A DNA stretch of 64,000 nucleotides from Halobacillus litoralis (lineage in GTDB: Bacteria > Bacillota > Bacilli > Bacillales > Halobacillaceae), in NCBI RefSeq assembly GCF_009856355.1, contig NZ_WMEW01000002.1:62001-126000 (forward strand). The letters are read 5' to 3'. Positions 16,134 to 24,830 of the stretch are shown piece by piece. Every line of letters begins with the position of its first letter. The first letter of the stretch is position 1. Under the pieces are notes generated by a model, which worked only from the letters and a program-made list of their open reading frames with translations, ran no database searches and had not been told where the DNA came from. A program made the position numbers and the translations under genes.

Positions 16134-17717
16134 TTATAGAAATTGAAGGAAGAGCAGGACAGCGTTTTGAAGCACGAAAAACCCAAGCAGAAACCAGCTG
16201 TACCGATCGAAGGTGCCTGGAAGAATGGAATACCCTTCTTCGTCTTCTACATGGTTTTCCCTTTTCAAAGCTTTGATCTGTCCGGCTACCGTATACCTCG
16301 TTTTACTTGAAGGAGGGAGGAAACAGCTGATTACATATCCTACAGCAAAACTACTGATGAAACCGATCGGGTAGTTCCAAAGCCAGTTGACGATATCAAG
16401 AGAGGCACTCCAGGTCGTGATCACAATCCCTACGATAAACCCGGAGGCTGCTCCATAATCGTGGCCACGTGTGGTGAACATGCCAAGAAAAAACAGGGCG
16501 AGCATCGGACCGGAAAAATAGGATAGATAGCTGCCCACCACTTCAAGGATGGATGCGGTCGTACCTGCAAAAGCCAGCAGAGTAAAACCAATAAGAAGGA
16601 GGCCGAATACGACAGTGAATGTCATCGATACCTTCAATCCAGCTTCTTCCCTGGTAAAAAACTTTTCATAAACATCCTTCACAAAAACCGTGGTGACAGA
16701 ATTCAGGACCGAATCGATACTGGACATCGCTGCGGCAAAAACACCAGCAATGATCAATCCAAGAATACCCACGGGAATTTGTCCAGCTATAAATTCAATC
16801 ATTACTTCATTCGAGTTCCTAAATGATTGTCCATCAAAAGATATAAACAACAAAACGCCGATTATCATAAAGGCGAAATACGTCACATTCATAATCACAC
16901 CACTGAAACACAGGGACTTTTTGACTTCCTGGATAGATTTCGCTGCAAACATCCGCTGTGTCTGGGTTTGATCGGCCGCATAATACTTCAACCATAAAAA
17001 ACCGCCCCCGATCAATGCTGCCCACCCACCGTTCTCAAGCTTAAAATCCAATGAAAAATCCAGGGAATCCAGTTTCCCAGCCGCTTCAGCCGTATGATAA
17101 GACTCCATAAAGTCCAGTTGAAGTTCAGACAAAATAATGAAGAAAGAAACAGCAAGCCCACCCCACAGGACAACCATCTGAACCGCATCTGTCCAGATAA
17201 CCGCTTTGATACCGCCTAACAGCGTATAAACAATAGAAATCAAAACGACGAGGGGTACGACTGCAAACAAAGACCACCCTGTAAACGTAGTGATGATCAG
17301 TGACGGGATAAACAGAAATGACCCAACCTGGATAAGGTTTGAGGCTGTAAATCCAATCACGGCGAGCATACGGCTCCATCCTCCAAGTCTTAACTCTATG
17401 TATTCATAAATACTCGTTACATCCAGATTATAAAAAAATGGAAGAAAGACAGATAAAGTAACTATCATTACAAGAGGGATGCTGTAGTTAAGCATAAAAG
17501 CAATTAATCCCGACTCATATCCCCAGCCGGTTCCTCCGATAAAACCGTTGGCACTTACAGTTGTAGCTGCGATCGAAAGCGCAATCGGAAGGGTAGCCAC
17601 CGACCTGCCTCCAATAAAATAATCTTTCTGGCTTTTATTGTTTCTCCCAAGCTTCCAGCCAAGCCAAACCAACCCGGCAAGATAAATCACCACAATACTT
17701 ACATCCAAACCATGCAT
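16134..17717 (-). CDS. Sodium:solute symporter (SSS family)
   Basis: 527-residue secondary transporter with about 13 spans (LeuT fold). The family blocks include DYFIGGRSVATLPIALSIAATTVSANGFIGGTGWGYESG near the N-terminus and GVFAAAMSSIDSVLNSVTTVFVKDVYEKF in span 8, where the Ser-Ser-Asp residues form part of the sodium site. MHGLDVS is taken as the start because GGAG lies six bases upstream; earlier ATGs lack spacing. The substrate could be a sugar, an organic acid or an amino acid. The neighbouring 2-hydroxyacid dehydrogenase hints at a hydroxy or keto acid, but this is weak. Confidence 0.87.
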   Translation of the reverse strand: MHGLDVSIVVIYLAGLVWLGWKLGRNNKSQKDYFIGGRSVATLPIALSIAATTVSANGFIGGTGWGYESGLIAFMLNYSIPLVMIVTLSVFLPFFYNLDVTSIYEYIELRLGGWSRMLAVIGFTASNLIQVGSFLFIPSLIITTFTGWSLFAVVPLVVLISIVYTLLGGIKAVIWTDAVQMVVLWGGLAVSFFIILSELQLDFMESYHTAEAAGKLDSLDFSLDFKLENGGWAALIGGGFLWLKYYAADQTQTQRMFAAKSIQEVKKSLCFSGVIMNVTYFAFMIIGVLLFISFDGQSFRNSNEVMIEFIAGQIPVGILGLIIAGVFAAAMSSIDSVLNSVTTVFVKDVYEKFFTREEAGLKVSMTFTVVFGLLLIGFTLLAFAGTTASILEVVGSYLSYFSGPMLALFFLGMFTTRGHDYGAASGFIVGIVITTWSASLDIVNWLWNYPIGFISSFAVGYVISCFLPPSSKTRYTVAGQIKALKRENHVEDEEGYSILPGTFDRYSWFLLGFFVLQNAVLLFLQFL

Positions 17718-18063
17718 AACAAACTCCATCCCCTCAGGCACATACAATTCCTGCTTCATATCCCAACAAATACCACATAGAAGCAGGTAACCCTTCTTTA
17801 ACACGCTCTATCAGAATTGAAACGATTCCTGACCCATCCAGGGAAAGGGAACGCACATTCGGTTATTTAGCCCTCTTTCCTAAGGCTCAGAAAAATACGG
17901 GTCCGATCATGAACCGGGCCGAAAGACTCTGTCAATCCACAATAAAAAAACTGCAGCATCACTCGTGATGCTGCAGCTATATGAAAAATAATGGGGACCT
18001 TGTCATATAAGACCGCCCCATACACCAAGTTTTCAAAAAGTGAAACCCAGAAAAACTCTTCAA
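17718..18063. other. 346 bp between the symporter and lipoprotein genes
   Basis: Contains the terminator at 17944-17976 and presumably the symporter promoter. No open frame with a ribosome binding site and no RNA motif was recognised. Confidence 0.5.
17944..17976 (-). terminator. Terminator of the DUF4367-like lipoprotein gene
   Basis: Perfect 12-bp arms CTGCAGCATCAC (17951-17962) and its complement (17965-17976), followed on the minus strand by seven T. Confidence 0.88.
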
Positions 18064-18969
18064 TTACCTGAAGGAATCCGCCACATGTATAAGGTCGTCT
18101 TTAGATAAACCTTCCAAGTGACCTTCAAGTTTATAGGTAATCGATGCTACCGTCCATTTCAAATACTGTCTGTATTTATCAACAGCATATTGTGCGGTAA
18201 GGTCACCAACCGACAGATCTTCCGTTTTCTTTCCCTCAAGAAGGAGATCTCCGCCCTTCATAGTGGTCAAAGTCAAGGATTCACCCGTTTCCCCATGAAA
18301 AACAAAGGTTAGCCGCTTGTCTTTCTGCTCCTTTGTTCCGGGCTTTATCTCGACCCCGTCCACTTCAAAAGGCATAACCTCAGGATATTGAGGTTGATAA
18401 GCTTCATCAGAAGCCCGTTCCTCCAAAGTGGAGTGATCATATTCATAGAAACCGTCAGCTGTTTCTTTAACTGTATCGAATGCATGAACAAGAGCTTGTC
18501 CCTCAGTAAAGTAAATCCTTGTAATTTCCCCGTCTTCGTTCGTATTTACCCTTCCCCGAACCTCTGCCGTTTCCCCATTACTAACATTCACCTGGTAATC
18601 AAAAATATAATCGGTTTGAACGTCACTCTGCTGAATATCCCTATTCTCCACTTCCATCTTCACATTACTGCGAAACGCTCTTTGATGATAGCTGGTCAGC
18701 AGGTTGGTTTTCATCGCCCGATTCATATAGTCCTCCGTAAAGTAGGGTTTAAACTTATCTGTGTAATACGTGTTAATCTCGTCATAACGGCCGTTTTCAT
18801 AATGCTCCTTTACTTCTTCCCCGGGCCCTGAGAACAGGTGGGTCAGTACTTGATCAATATCATCCTTCGTTGTGCTTTTTTCTTCCGAAAGGTCTCCGGA
18901 TGACTGGGAAGACGCACAGCCTGCAGTTACGAACACCACGACAAAGATAAATATTAATTTTTTGATCAT
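18064..18969 (-). CDS. Lipoprotein with a DUF4367-like C-terminal region
   Basis: 301 residues. The signal sequence ends in the lipobox VTAGC (Cys18), so the protein is anchored to the outer face of the membrane. After a Ser-rich linker, residues 35-170 hold a helical then strand-rich domain (VLTHLFSGPGEEVKEHYENG...), and the C-terminus ends VASITYKLEGHLEGLSKDDLIHVADSFR, like the DUF4367 module of Bacillus lipoproteins and anti-sigma factors. GGAGGTTG lies before the ATG. Function unknown; it is monocistronic with a strong terminator. Confidence 0.75.
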   Translation of the reverse strand: MIKKLIFIFVVVFVTAGCASSQSSGDLSEEKSTTKDDIDQVLTHLFSGPGEEVKEHYENGRYDEINTYYTDKFKPYFTEDYMNRAMKTNLLTSYHQRAFRSNVKMEVENRDIQQSDVQTDYIFDYQVNVSNGETAEVRGRVNTNEDGEITRIYFTEGQALVHAFDTVKETADGFYEYDHSTLEERASDEAYQPQYPEVMPFEVDGVEIKPGTKEQKDKRLTFVFHGETGESLTLTTMKGGDLLLEGKKTEDLSVGDLTAQYAVDKYRQYLKWTVASITYKLEGHLEGLSKDDLIHVADSFR

Positions 18970-19093
18970 GAAACAACCTCCAGATAGCTTTCTTTCCTAT
19001 TTTTACGACTTTCGCAGGCTATTTGTTTCAATTCTAGTAAATTATTCCTTATTTAAGATGGTATGAAACCGATCTGAATAAAAGTTCAACAAA

Positions 19094-19126
19094 AAAACAA
19101 GGAAGCGGATTGATCCATCCGCTTCC
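19094..19126 (-). terminator. Terminator of the GltS-like gene
   Basis: Arms GGAAGCGGAT (19101-19110) and ATCCGCTTCC (19117-19126), then seven T (interrupted after two bases) on the minus strand. Confidence 0.85.
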
Positions 19127-19138
19127 CTGTTTCCCCTT

Positions 19139-20560
19139 CTATTCATGCTGCTTCTTTCTTCCGAAATGGAAAATTCCAACTAAAATTCCAAGGGCAGTCA
19201 TACATAAAGCGAGTATAAGTCCTGCCCATGGGCCGACGCCTGCTATGAATGGGACAGAAAGTGCGGTAACAAGACCGCCTCCTAGAAATGGTTCATAAAC
19301 GAGCTGCTTGTATCCGAAAGCCTCGAAGGCAGGGGATTCATTATCCGGATCGACGATGCGCATTAATAGAAGCCCCGTTGCTGTTACACCCATGGATTGA
19401 CCAAAATCGCCGATCCCCCGTTCAAACCAATAATTTGGTATAATTTTTGGGGCTAGGAAAATAAAGCTGAAGAGGTTCCATGAAATGCCGGCCACCGCCA
19501 AAATTAAGAAGGGCACTAGATAGTCGCCGATTACTTCCAGGGATACTGTAGCGATGGCTGAGATAATTAACAAGTCCAGAGCGAGCCCTTGGATACGGTT
19601 CACCATTCTCCGATCAATCAAGTTGTACTTGTCATTTTTATTAAAGAAGATCTGAATAATAATACCGCCGAACATCGCAACTGGAAACAATGGAATGTAT
19701 TTCATAAAGCTCGATCCCGTCCAATTGGCAATTGTGATGCTCTCAAGACCGATCAATCCCTGTAAAATGCCCCAGCCGATTAAAATAGCGACCATAATGA
19801 TGGACAGATGAAAGGACAGCGGCTCGATCGATTCAGGACGGAGGGTCATCTTACCTGCAGGTTCACGATTCTGATATTCCATGATCCCACTCTTACGCAG
19901 TTCAGAAAAACCGTCCACATCCTTGATGACTTCGGTCTTGTTATTCCGGACTGCCCAGTTAATCAAAATAATACCGAAGATGACCCCTGATAGAACCCCC
20001 ACCGTTGCCAGGCCGATAGCTAAATCAAAGGCTTCTGAAAAGCCGAGCTCTTCAAATGTACTCGCCATTCCTGCTGCTGTACCGTGTCCTCCTTCAAAAG
20101 CCACTTCAATAAGAGCACCGGCCATCGCAGGTATATCGAAAAACGGTGTTAGAACGAGCAGGACAACTAACAAGCCGATCACATACTGCCCCCACCCGAC
20201 TGCCCATCCGAAGGCAAGCTGAGGGCCGCCGTAAGTCCAGACATCTTTCAGCTTCGGCATCGCCGCTCCTAAAAAGAGAGAAGCGAAAACCACGTTAATC
20301 ATTAACCCAGGAAGGGCTGACCAAACCTGGATGATCGTATCTGTCATAATACCGTTCGTTAAGAAATGCCCCTCTGATACGAATAGAGCAGCGATTTTAC
20401 CAAGCACCTGCGGCCCTAATAATAAAGCAATAAAGCCTCCGATAATCGATGCCGGCAGAAAAAGGTCCTGAAATATTTTTACTTTTACTCTGATAATTTT
20501 CCCGATGATAAGAAATACACCAATGTATAATAGCGCAAAACCTATTTGTTCCGGACTCAT
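19139..20560 (-). CDS. GltS-like sodium/glutamate symporter (ESS family)
   Basis: 473-residue carrier with about eleven spans in two inverted halves. Diagnostic segments are LFLPASIIGGFIALLLGP near the N-terminus, AFEGGHGTAAGMASTFEELGF (a glycine-rich re-entrant loop in the first half) and ERGIGDFGQSMGVTATGLLLMRIVDP (the matching loop in the second half). It is longer than E. coli GltS (about 400 residues) because of a central hydrophilic segment around residues 215-250. Sodium-coupled glutamate uptake is the family activity; the actual substrate could be another anion. GGTGATGGG precedes the ATG. Monocistronic. Confidence 0.87.
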   Translation of the reverse strand: MSPEQIGFALLYIGVFLIIGKIIRVKVKIFQDLFLPASIIGGFIALLLGPQVLGKIAALFVSEGHFLTNGIMTDTIIQVWSALPGLMINVVFASLFLGAAMPKLKDVWTYGGPQLAFGWAVGWGQYVIGLLVVLLVLTPFFDIPAMAGALIEVAFEGGHGTAAGMASTFEELGFSEAFDLAIGLATVGVLSGVIFGIILINWAVRNNKTEVIKDVDGFSELRKSGIMEYQNREPAGKMTLRPESIEPLSFHLSIIMVAILIGWGILQGLIGLESITIANWTGSSFMKYIPLFPVAMFGGIIIQIFFNKNDKYNLIDRRMVNRIQGLALDLLIISAIATVSLEVIGDYLVPFLILAVAGISWNLFSFIFLAPKIIPNYWFERGIGDFGQSMGVTATGLLLMRIVDPDNESPAFEAFGYKQLVYEPFLGGGLVTALSVPFIAGVGPWAGLILALCMTALGILVGIFHFGRKKQHE

Positions 20561-20907
20561 TATCCCATCACCCCGCTGTTAACTTGAATTTTTATGTCTA
20601 ACCTTTTCGTCCGATTCCCGGTAAAAAAAGAGTTTTAAACACGAATAAAAAAAGAAAGACTTTTCAATTATTTCTTTGAAAAGTCTTTTTTCCTTCGATC
20701 TCCCAGGGTAGATTTTATCCCCACCTGTCATGGAAATCATCAAGTGACCTTGGATCCGCTGACAGACGCTTTTCATAAACAAAACGATGAATAGAAAAGA
20801 AAGTTCATCGTCTTCCCCATATTTCCAGATGCTGTGATAACCATCCATACCCCCTTACACATTTGTTCATAGAATGAAATATCTTGATTGTTAAGGAGGT
20901 GTACAAT
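20561..20907. other. 347 bp intergenic with one hairpin
   Basis: Holds the hairpin at 20655-20691. A minus-strand open frame crossing it (20579-20848) has no ribosome binding site and is rejected. The last 30 bases carry the ribosome binding site of the next plus-strand gene. Confidence 0.45.
20655..20691. terminator. A/T-rich bidirectional terminator-like hairpin
   Basis: Perfect 13-bp arms AAAGACTTTTCAA (20655-20667) and complement (20676-20688), T-tract on the plus strand and A-tract before it. No gene obviously ends into it on either strand, so it may belong to an unseen small transcript. Confidence 0.6.
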
Positions 20908-21234
20908 ATGCACCATAAATCCTGTAGAAAGGACGACCATTCCGATGTTGATGTCATTACCTGCAGCTGCTGTGTTACTGGACTAGCCAACATCATTACA
21001 AACCGCTTCCGCTGCGGAGATACGATCGGGGTCACATTTTTCGTCGAAGAAGGAGCAGGGATCTTTGTAGGTAGATATCGAGGGTTGGAGGACTATGTTC
21101 TTGAAATCGATGATTTACTTGTGCCTGGGACAACCAGTTTTATTCCTCTCTGTGATATAGGAAGTGTTGAAAAAGGGCTTCCTCTGCAAGAAGAGCCTAT
21201 GCAGATCAGCAAGGTTACCAGAAATACGCCGTAA
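20908..21234 (+). CDS. Small cysteine-rich protein, possibly spore-surface associated
   Basis: 108 residues beginning MHHKSCRKDDHSDVDVITCS. A CSCC cluster (about residues 19-22) and further cysteines at 6, 36 and near 81 are followed by a strand-rich region, GDTIGVTFFVEEGAGIFVGRYRGLEDYVLEIDD, with the look of a small beta-barrel. AAGGAGGTG is seven bases before the ATG, an excellent site. Cys-rich, His-rich small proteins of this size are common in Bacillus spore coats and exosporium, but no specific family is recognised and no sporulation promoter was found, so this is a suggestion only. Confidence 0.65.
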   Translation: MHHKSCRKDDHSDVDVITCSCCVTGLANIITNRFRCGDTIGVTFFVEEGAGIFVGRYRGLEDYVLEIDDLLVPGTTSFIPLCDIGSVEKGLPLQEEPMQISKVTRNTP

Positions 21235-21269
21235 CCTGTTGAAGGAACAGCAGCTCTTTTCAGACCATT

Positions 21270-21327
21270 CATCTTAACGCAGAAAAAGGGAGCCACGAAT
21301 ATCGTGCTCCCTTTTCTGCGTTAAGAT
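21270..21327. terminator. Long perfect-like stem-loop between convergent genes
   Basis: Arms of about 27 bases (starting CATCTTAACGCAG at 21270, mirrored to 21327) pair with only a one-base bulge and one extra C. The plus-strand Cys-rich gene and the minus-strand membrane gene both point into it. It lacks a clean T-tract, so it might instead stabilise RNA ends. Confidence 0.7.
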
Positions 21328-21351
21328 GACAATCACATTCTTCCGTCCTGC

Positions 21352-21915
21352 TTATTGTTTCTTCATCAGAGGATCCAGCTCGGCCAGTAAACGATGCGTT
21401 TCCTGCAGCAATTCTTGATATTGGACAAAGACTCCGATAATCACAGCTGTGTACATACCTGCAGTCCCTATAAAAAAGACCCAGTTCCATAAGGGGCTGA
21501 ACGTGGACGTCTCCTCTTTTATATTGAATTTCATCTTGAATAATGCAAATAGAGGAAAATAAGACAGGAGTAAGAGAAGGGAAACGACAGACGCATAAGT
21601 ATTTTTTATTTGTCTCTCTTTTATCCAAACAGAAGTGAGCACTTCTGTTTTTTCATCAAGTGACCTGTCATTTATATAGGATTGGTGAACGGTTTGACCT
21701 TTCCAACCATATTCCTCGATCAACGTCCCCTTGTGAGAGGTTTCTTTAACGCCGACACCAAAAGGAGGTTGAGTATCTCCTAATGATATAAACTGATAAA
21801 CAACAAAAATAAGAATGATAAACAGAATATGGAATACTTTAAGGATGTCCTCACTCCCTGTCCAAAAGAATAGAAACGAGGATTCCACTTTATCCTGGAT
21901 TTCAAGCAGGCTCAA
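21352..21915 (-). CDS. Membrane protein of unknown function
   Basis: 187 residues with three clear spans: about 27-45 (VFHILFIILIFVVYQFISL), 108-127 (SVVSLLLLLSYFPLFALFKM) and 143-165 (WVFFIGTAGMYTAVIIGVF). A hydrophilic domain separates spans one and two, and a short amphipathic C-terminal helix ends in LDPLMKKQ. The only start with this frame's full length is TTG at 21915, with a poor ribosome binding site, so the true start is uncertain. It is last in a minus-strand run of four genes (23208 to 21352) with gaps of 23-43 bases. Confidence 0.6.
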   Translation of the reverse strand: MSLLEIQDKVESSFLFFWTGSEDILKVFHILFIILIFVVYQFISLGDTQPPFGVGVKETSHKGTLIEEYGWKGQTVHQSYINDRSLDEKTEVLTSVWIKERQIKNTYASVVSLLLLLSYFPLFALFKMKFNIKEETSTFSPLWNWVFFIGTAGMYTAVIIGVFVQYQELLQETHRLLAELDPLMKKQ

Positions 21916-21958
21916 GGCACCAAGGAGCCATGAACAGTGCCGGTCACCTTTCCCGGAT

Positions 21959-22582
21959 TTAATCCAGGGCTGCTTCCATCAGCTTGTAAAAGTACTGTGG
22001 ATCCCCTGTATGAAAATACTCATACCATGCTGCAAGAGCGGTTTCGGAAAAGACCTGTAACTCCTCAAGAATCAGTTTGGCGAAGAGGAGAGCTCCTGCA
22101 GAACCTGCCGTTATTAAATGGCTGTCCGCTACAGCTTTTTCTTCTTTGTAATAAGCCTCGCCATTATAATTTGAACTGAACATCTTTAGATAATCAAGAC
22201 TGTTACTCGTATGAACACGGTTGTTTAATACCCCTTCATCGGCAAGCCTCATTGTTGCAACACAGACAGCCGCAACGGTCCCCCCGCTATCCAAAAGCTC
22301 AGCCGCCTTTTTCATCACTGGTTTATGTATAGGATCCTTCCATGTGTCCGCTCCCGGCAGCAGCAGAACGGTTTTAGGAGAAGTCAGGATTTCTTCCGTT
22401 GTTATTTCCGGGGTTACCCTCATCCCCCCTTTCGTTGTAACGGCTTTCCCACTGGCACCTGCCACTTGAAGCGATACATTCTCCACCCCTTTTTTGAAGT
22501 ACTGTCCTGAGTTCAACTCGGCGGTTACAAAGCCAAGTTCCCAATCTGCTAATGTATCTAAAGCATAAACATAGACGTCCAC
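21959..22582 (-). CDS. DJ-1/PfpI superfamily protein (type 1 glutamine amidotransferase-like)
   Basis: About 207 residues. The nucleophile elbow is VAAVCVATM, with the cysteine after a strand, and residues such as LLLPGADTW and the LITAGSAGALLFAKLILEEL helix match the YdeA/AraC-DJ-1 branch. The N-terminus VDVYVYALDTLADWELGFVTAEL is typical of that branch. A GTG at 22582 is chosen because a G-rich site lies about eight bases upstream; the GTG four codons earlier overlaps it. Members act as amidases, deglycase-like or redox-sensing proteins; no specific role is assigned. Confidence 0.8.
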   Translation of the reverse strand: MDVYVYALDTLADWELGFVTAELNSGQYFKKGVENVSLQVAGASGKAVTTKGGMRVTPEITTEEILTSPKTVLLLPGADTWKDPIHKPVMKKAAELLDSGGTVAAVCVATMRLADEGVLNNRVHTSNSLDYLKMFSSNYNGEAYYKEEKAVADSHLITAGSAGALLFAKLILEELQVFSETALAAWYEYFHTGDPQYFYKLMEAALD

Positions 22583-22605
22583 CCGATGCCACACCCCCTA
22601 TTCTT

Positions 22606-22866
22606 TTATTTTCCCTTCCCTCCAATGATCCATGCAGGAACGGCAAACATCACCAAAAAGAAACTAAGCAGGGCATAAGCCCCACCTTCAAACCCTCTGA
22701 TATGAATAAAGCCGATATAAAAAAGGATGACAGCGGACAGCATCAATAAAAAACCAGGTACTAGTCTGGTAAAAAGAGAAAAACCTCTTTTCCGGAACCA
22801 CCCTGCGGTTAATAAAAGAATGCTCCCAGGCAGCAGAGATAAAAATAAAGGTCCAAACAGCATCAT
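22606..22866 (-). CDS. Small three-span membrane protein (YesK-like)
   Basis: 86 residues. Spans at about 4-21, 33-52 and 60-80 surround FYIGFIHIRGFEGGAYALLSF, a pattern reminiscent of YesK-type proteins of Bacillus. GGGAGGTC lies six to seven bases before the ATG. It belongs to the minus-strand run 23208-21352. The YesK relation is by resemblance only. Confidence 0.6.
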   Translation of the reverse strand: MMLFGPLFLSLLPGSILLLTAGWFRKRGFSLFTRLVPGFLLMLSAVILFYIGFIHIRGFEGGAYALLSFFLVMFAVPAWIIGGKGK

Positions 22867-22902
22867 AAGAAGACCTCCCTGTATATGTTCTCAACTTTTG
22901 TT

Positions 22903-23208
22903 TCAGAGGAATTTATTTTTGTCCTTCTCCTTACCGGCTGAATGATAAAAGGTGATCTCAAATGTGATAAAGCCTGCTGTAAAGGCTGCTAAATGCGGAG
23001 AAGGCGAATGAATAACCAAGAAAAACAGGAAGAAAAGGACAAATGAAATCAAACCCGCTGATATGGAGTTCTTTACGTATTCCCCCTCATCTTCATACCT
23101 CCTTACTTCATGTACGCATGACCCTGTGTTAAGTTTCATAAAATAGAAAAAACATCCAAATATAAGGATCCATTCGAAATGGAACTCCATTAAGCGAAAG
23201 GCATCCAT
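22903..23208 (-). CDS. Small membrane protein
   Basis: 101 residues with an N-terminal span (WILIFGCFFYFMKL, about 13-26), a charged segment (EVRRYEDEGEYVKN), and two more spans at about 49-66 and 72-89; the tail is lysine-rich (GKEKDKNKFL). The ribosome binding site is weak (TGGA four bases away). It is the first gene of the minus-strand run and lies upstream of the SAM riboswitch on the other strand. No family recognised. Confidence 0.5.
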   Translation of the reverse strand: MDAFRLMEFHFEWILIFGCFFYFMKLNTGSCVHEVRRYEDEGEYVKNSISAGLISFVLFFLFFLVIHSPSPHLAAFTAGFITFEITFYHSAGKEKDKNKFL

Positions 23209-23396
23209 TTTTCCAGGTCTCTACTTTATCCACCCTGACTCGGATTTTTCACACCTCTTTATGCTGAACTCAGAAGAAAAACAGGATATTTTTTCCGAAA
23301 ATTCTATTGATTCTCATTATATTTTCCTGTATTGTAAAACGCAAGCGAATGATAAATGCTTAATTACCGGATCAACTTACTTTAAACTACATATGA

Positions 23397-23546
23397 ACTT
23401 ATCCAGAGAGGTGTAGGGACTGGCCCATTGATACCTCAGCAACCAGCCTTTGGCACGGTGCTAAATCCAGAAGACAGTTTTACTGTCTGGAAGATAAGGA
23501 GTCTCAGACGAAATGAAGGACCCCTTATCCAAGGAGGTCCTTTTTT
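23397..23546 (+). promoter_or_regulatory. SAM-I riboswitch (S-box) with terminator
   Basis: P1 CTTATC (23398-23403) pairs with GATAAG (23493-23498). The classic S-box order follows: CAGAGAGGTGTAGGGACTGG, CCTCAGCAACC, GGCACGGTGCTAAATCCAG, and a hairpin GACAG...CTGTC. Downstream, AAGGACC (23516-23522) and GGTCCTT (23536-23542) form a terminator with T6. The P1 3' strand (GATAAGG) can instead pair with CCTTATC at 23523-23529, the antiterminator, so SAM should switch the gene off. A TTGATT/TATTGT promoter with 17-bp spacing lies at 23307-23335. Confidence 0.95.
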
Positions 23547-23673
23547 AATGGGAAAGAATTCCATAATTTCAGTAAAAGACAATTCACTCAAGAAATGGGA
23601 GTCAGCATCGTCCTCCATTGAGGATGAGCTTTCTAATATATTGATCAATACAAAATGGAAAGGTTGTTGTAAA

Positions 23674-24723
23674 ATGAAACGTTCATTAGAGCAGAGGCTG
23701 CAGGATGGACCCGTCATTTGCGGGGAAGGTTATTTGTTTGAACTGGAGCGCCGTGGTTATTTACAGGCGGGTTCCTTTGTACCAGAAGTAGCTCTGGATA
23801 ATCCACAGGCACTGAAACAGACCTACCGAGACTATATGCTGGCAGGTTCTGACGTTGTGTTAGCTTTCACGTATAACGGTCACCGTGAAAAAATGAGAAT
23901 CATTGGAAAAGAAGAATTACTGGAGCCTCTCAATCGTCAGGCTATCCGTCTTGCGAAAGAGGTGGCTCAGGAGCATCCAGAGGAAGAAGCTCTTGTGGCT
24001 GGTAACGTTTCCAATACCAACCTGTTCAACCCGGAGGATCCTGAATCCATCAGAAAAACAAGAAGCATGTTTGCAGAAATGATCAAGTGGTGCAAGGAGG
24101 AAGGCGTAGACTTTGTGAATGGCGAAACCTTCTATTATTACGAGGAAGCATTAATTGCTCTCGAAGAAATTCAAAAGCAGGATCTTCCTGCTGTCATTAC
24201 ATTCGGGTTAATGGGTGAAAATGTTCTGCGGGACGGTTATGAAGTTGAAGAAGCGTGCCGCCTGTTGAAAGAAAAAGGAGCGCTTGTCGTAGGGATGAAC
24301 TGTTTCCGTGGACCGGCAACGATGCAGCCGTTCATAGAGAAAATCCGCAACACAGTGGACGGTTATGTAGGAGCTCTCCCAATCCCATACCGTACAACAG
24401 AGGAACATCCTACATTCTTCAACCTGCCGGATGGTGGCTGTGCCTGCACACTACCAACGGAAACAACGTTCCCAACGTCTCTGGATCCGCTCTATACGAA
24501 CCGCTATGAACTGGCTGAATGGGCTAAGGAAGCTCACGGGATCGGTGTGAACTACCTGGGACTTTGCTGTGGAGCCTCTCCGGCCATGCTTCGTGAAGTA
24601 GCCGAAACAGTCGGACGTACAGCTGTAAACTCTACGTACTCCCCCGATATGGAAAAACACTTCCTATTCGGCAGTGACGACACTTTGCAGGATCATATTA
24701 CTTCGTACAAAACAAAAGCCTAA
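23674..24723 (+). CDS. Homocysteine S-methyltransferase, betaine/S-methylmethionine type
   Basis: 349-residue zinc-dependent methyltransferase that would convert homocysteine to methionine. The zinc cysteines are visible in VGMNCFRGP and the CC pair in LGLCCGASP. Other family blocks are PVICGEGYLFELERRGYLQAG at the start, GNVSNTNLF, and NGETFYYYEEALIALE. The overall shape is closer to betaine-homocysteine methyltransferase (BHMT) than to the cobalamin-dependent MetH. The ATG follows AAAGG at about ten bases; the open frame upstream merely crosses the riboswitch. SAM-riboswitch control fits a methionine-synthesis role. Betaine as the methyl donor is plausible in a halophile but unproven. Confidence 0.9.
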   Translation: MKRSLEQRLQDGPVICGEGYLFELERRGYLQAGSFVPEVALDNPQALKQTYRDYMLAGSDVVLAFTYNGHREKMRIIGKEELLEPLNRQAIRLAKEVAQEHPEEEALVAGNVSNTNLFNPEDPESIRKTRSMFAEMIKWCKEEGVDFVNGETFYYYEEALIALEEIQKQDLPAVITFGLMGENVLRDGYEVEEACRLLKEKGALVVGMNCFRGPATMQPFIEKIRNTVDGYVGALPIPYRTTEEHPTFFNLPDGGCACTLPTETTFPTSLDPLYTNRYELAEWAKEAHGIGVNYLGLCCGASPAMLREVAETVGRTAVNSTYSPDMEKHFLFGSDDTLQDHITSYKTKA

Positions 24724-24726
24724 GTA

Positions 24727-24763
24727 AAACCGCCTGTCCTCGAACCTGGACAGGCGGTTTTTT
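24727..24763 (+). terminator. Terminator of the homocysteine methyltransferase gene
   Basis: Perfect 13-bp arms AAACCGCCTGTCC (24727-24739) and complement (24748-24760), then TTT. Confidence 0.9.
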
Positions 24764-24830
24764 ACAGAGTACTCTTCAGGATACCTTTTTCTTTAAATCA
24801 TAATCATTAACGGAGTGAAGGTATAACCGA

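Noticed and set aside
20579..20848. 89-codon minus-strand frame
   Set aside because: Runs across a strong hairpin, with no ribosome binding site and no recognisable features.
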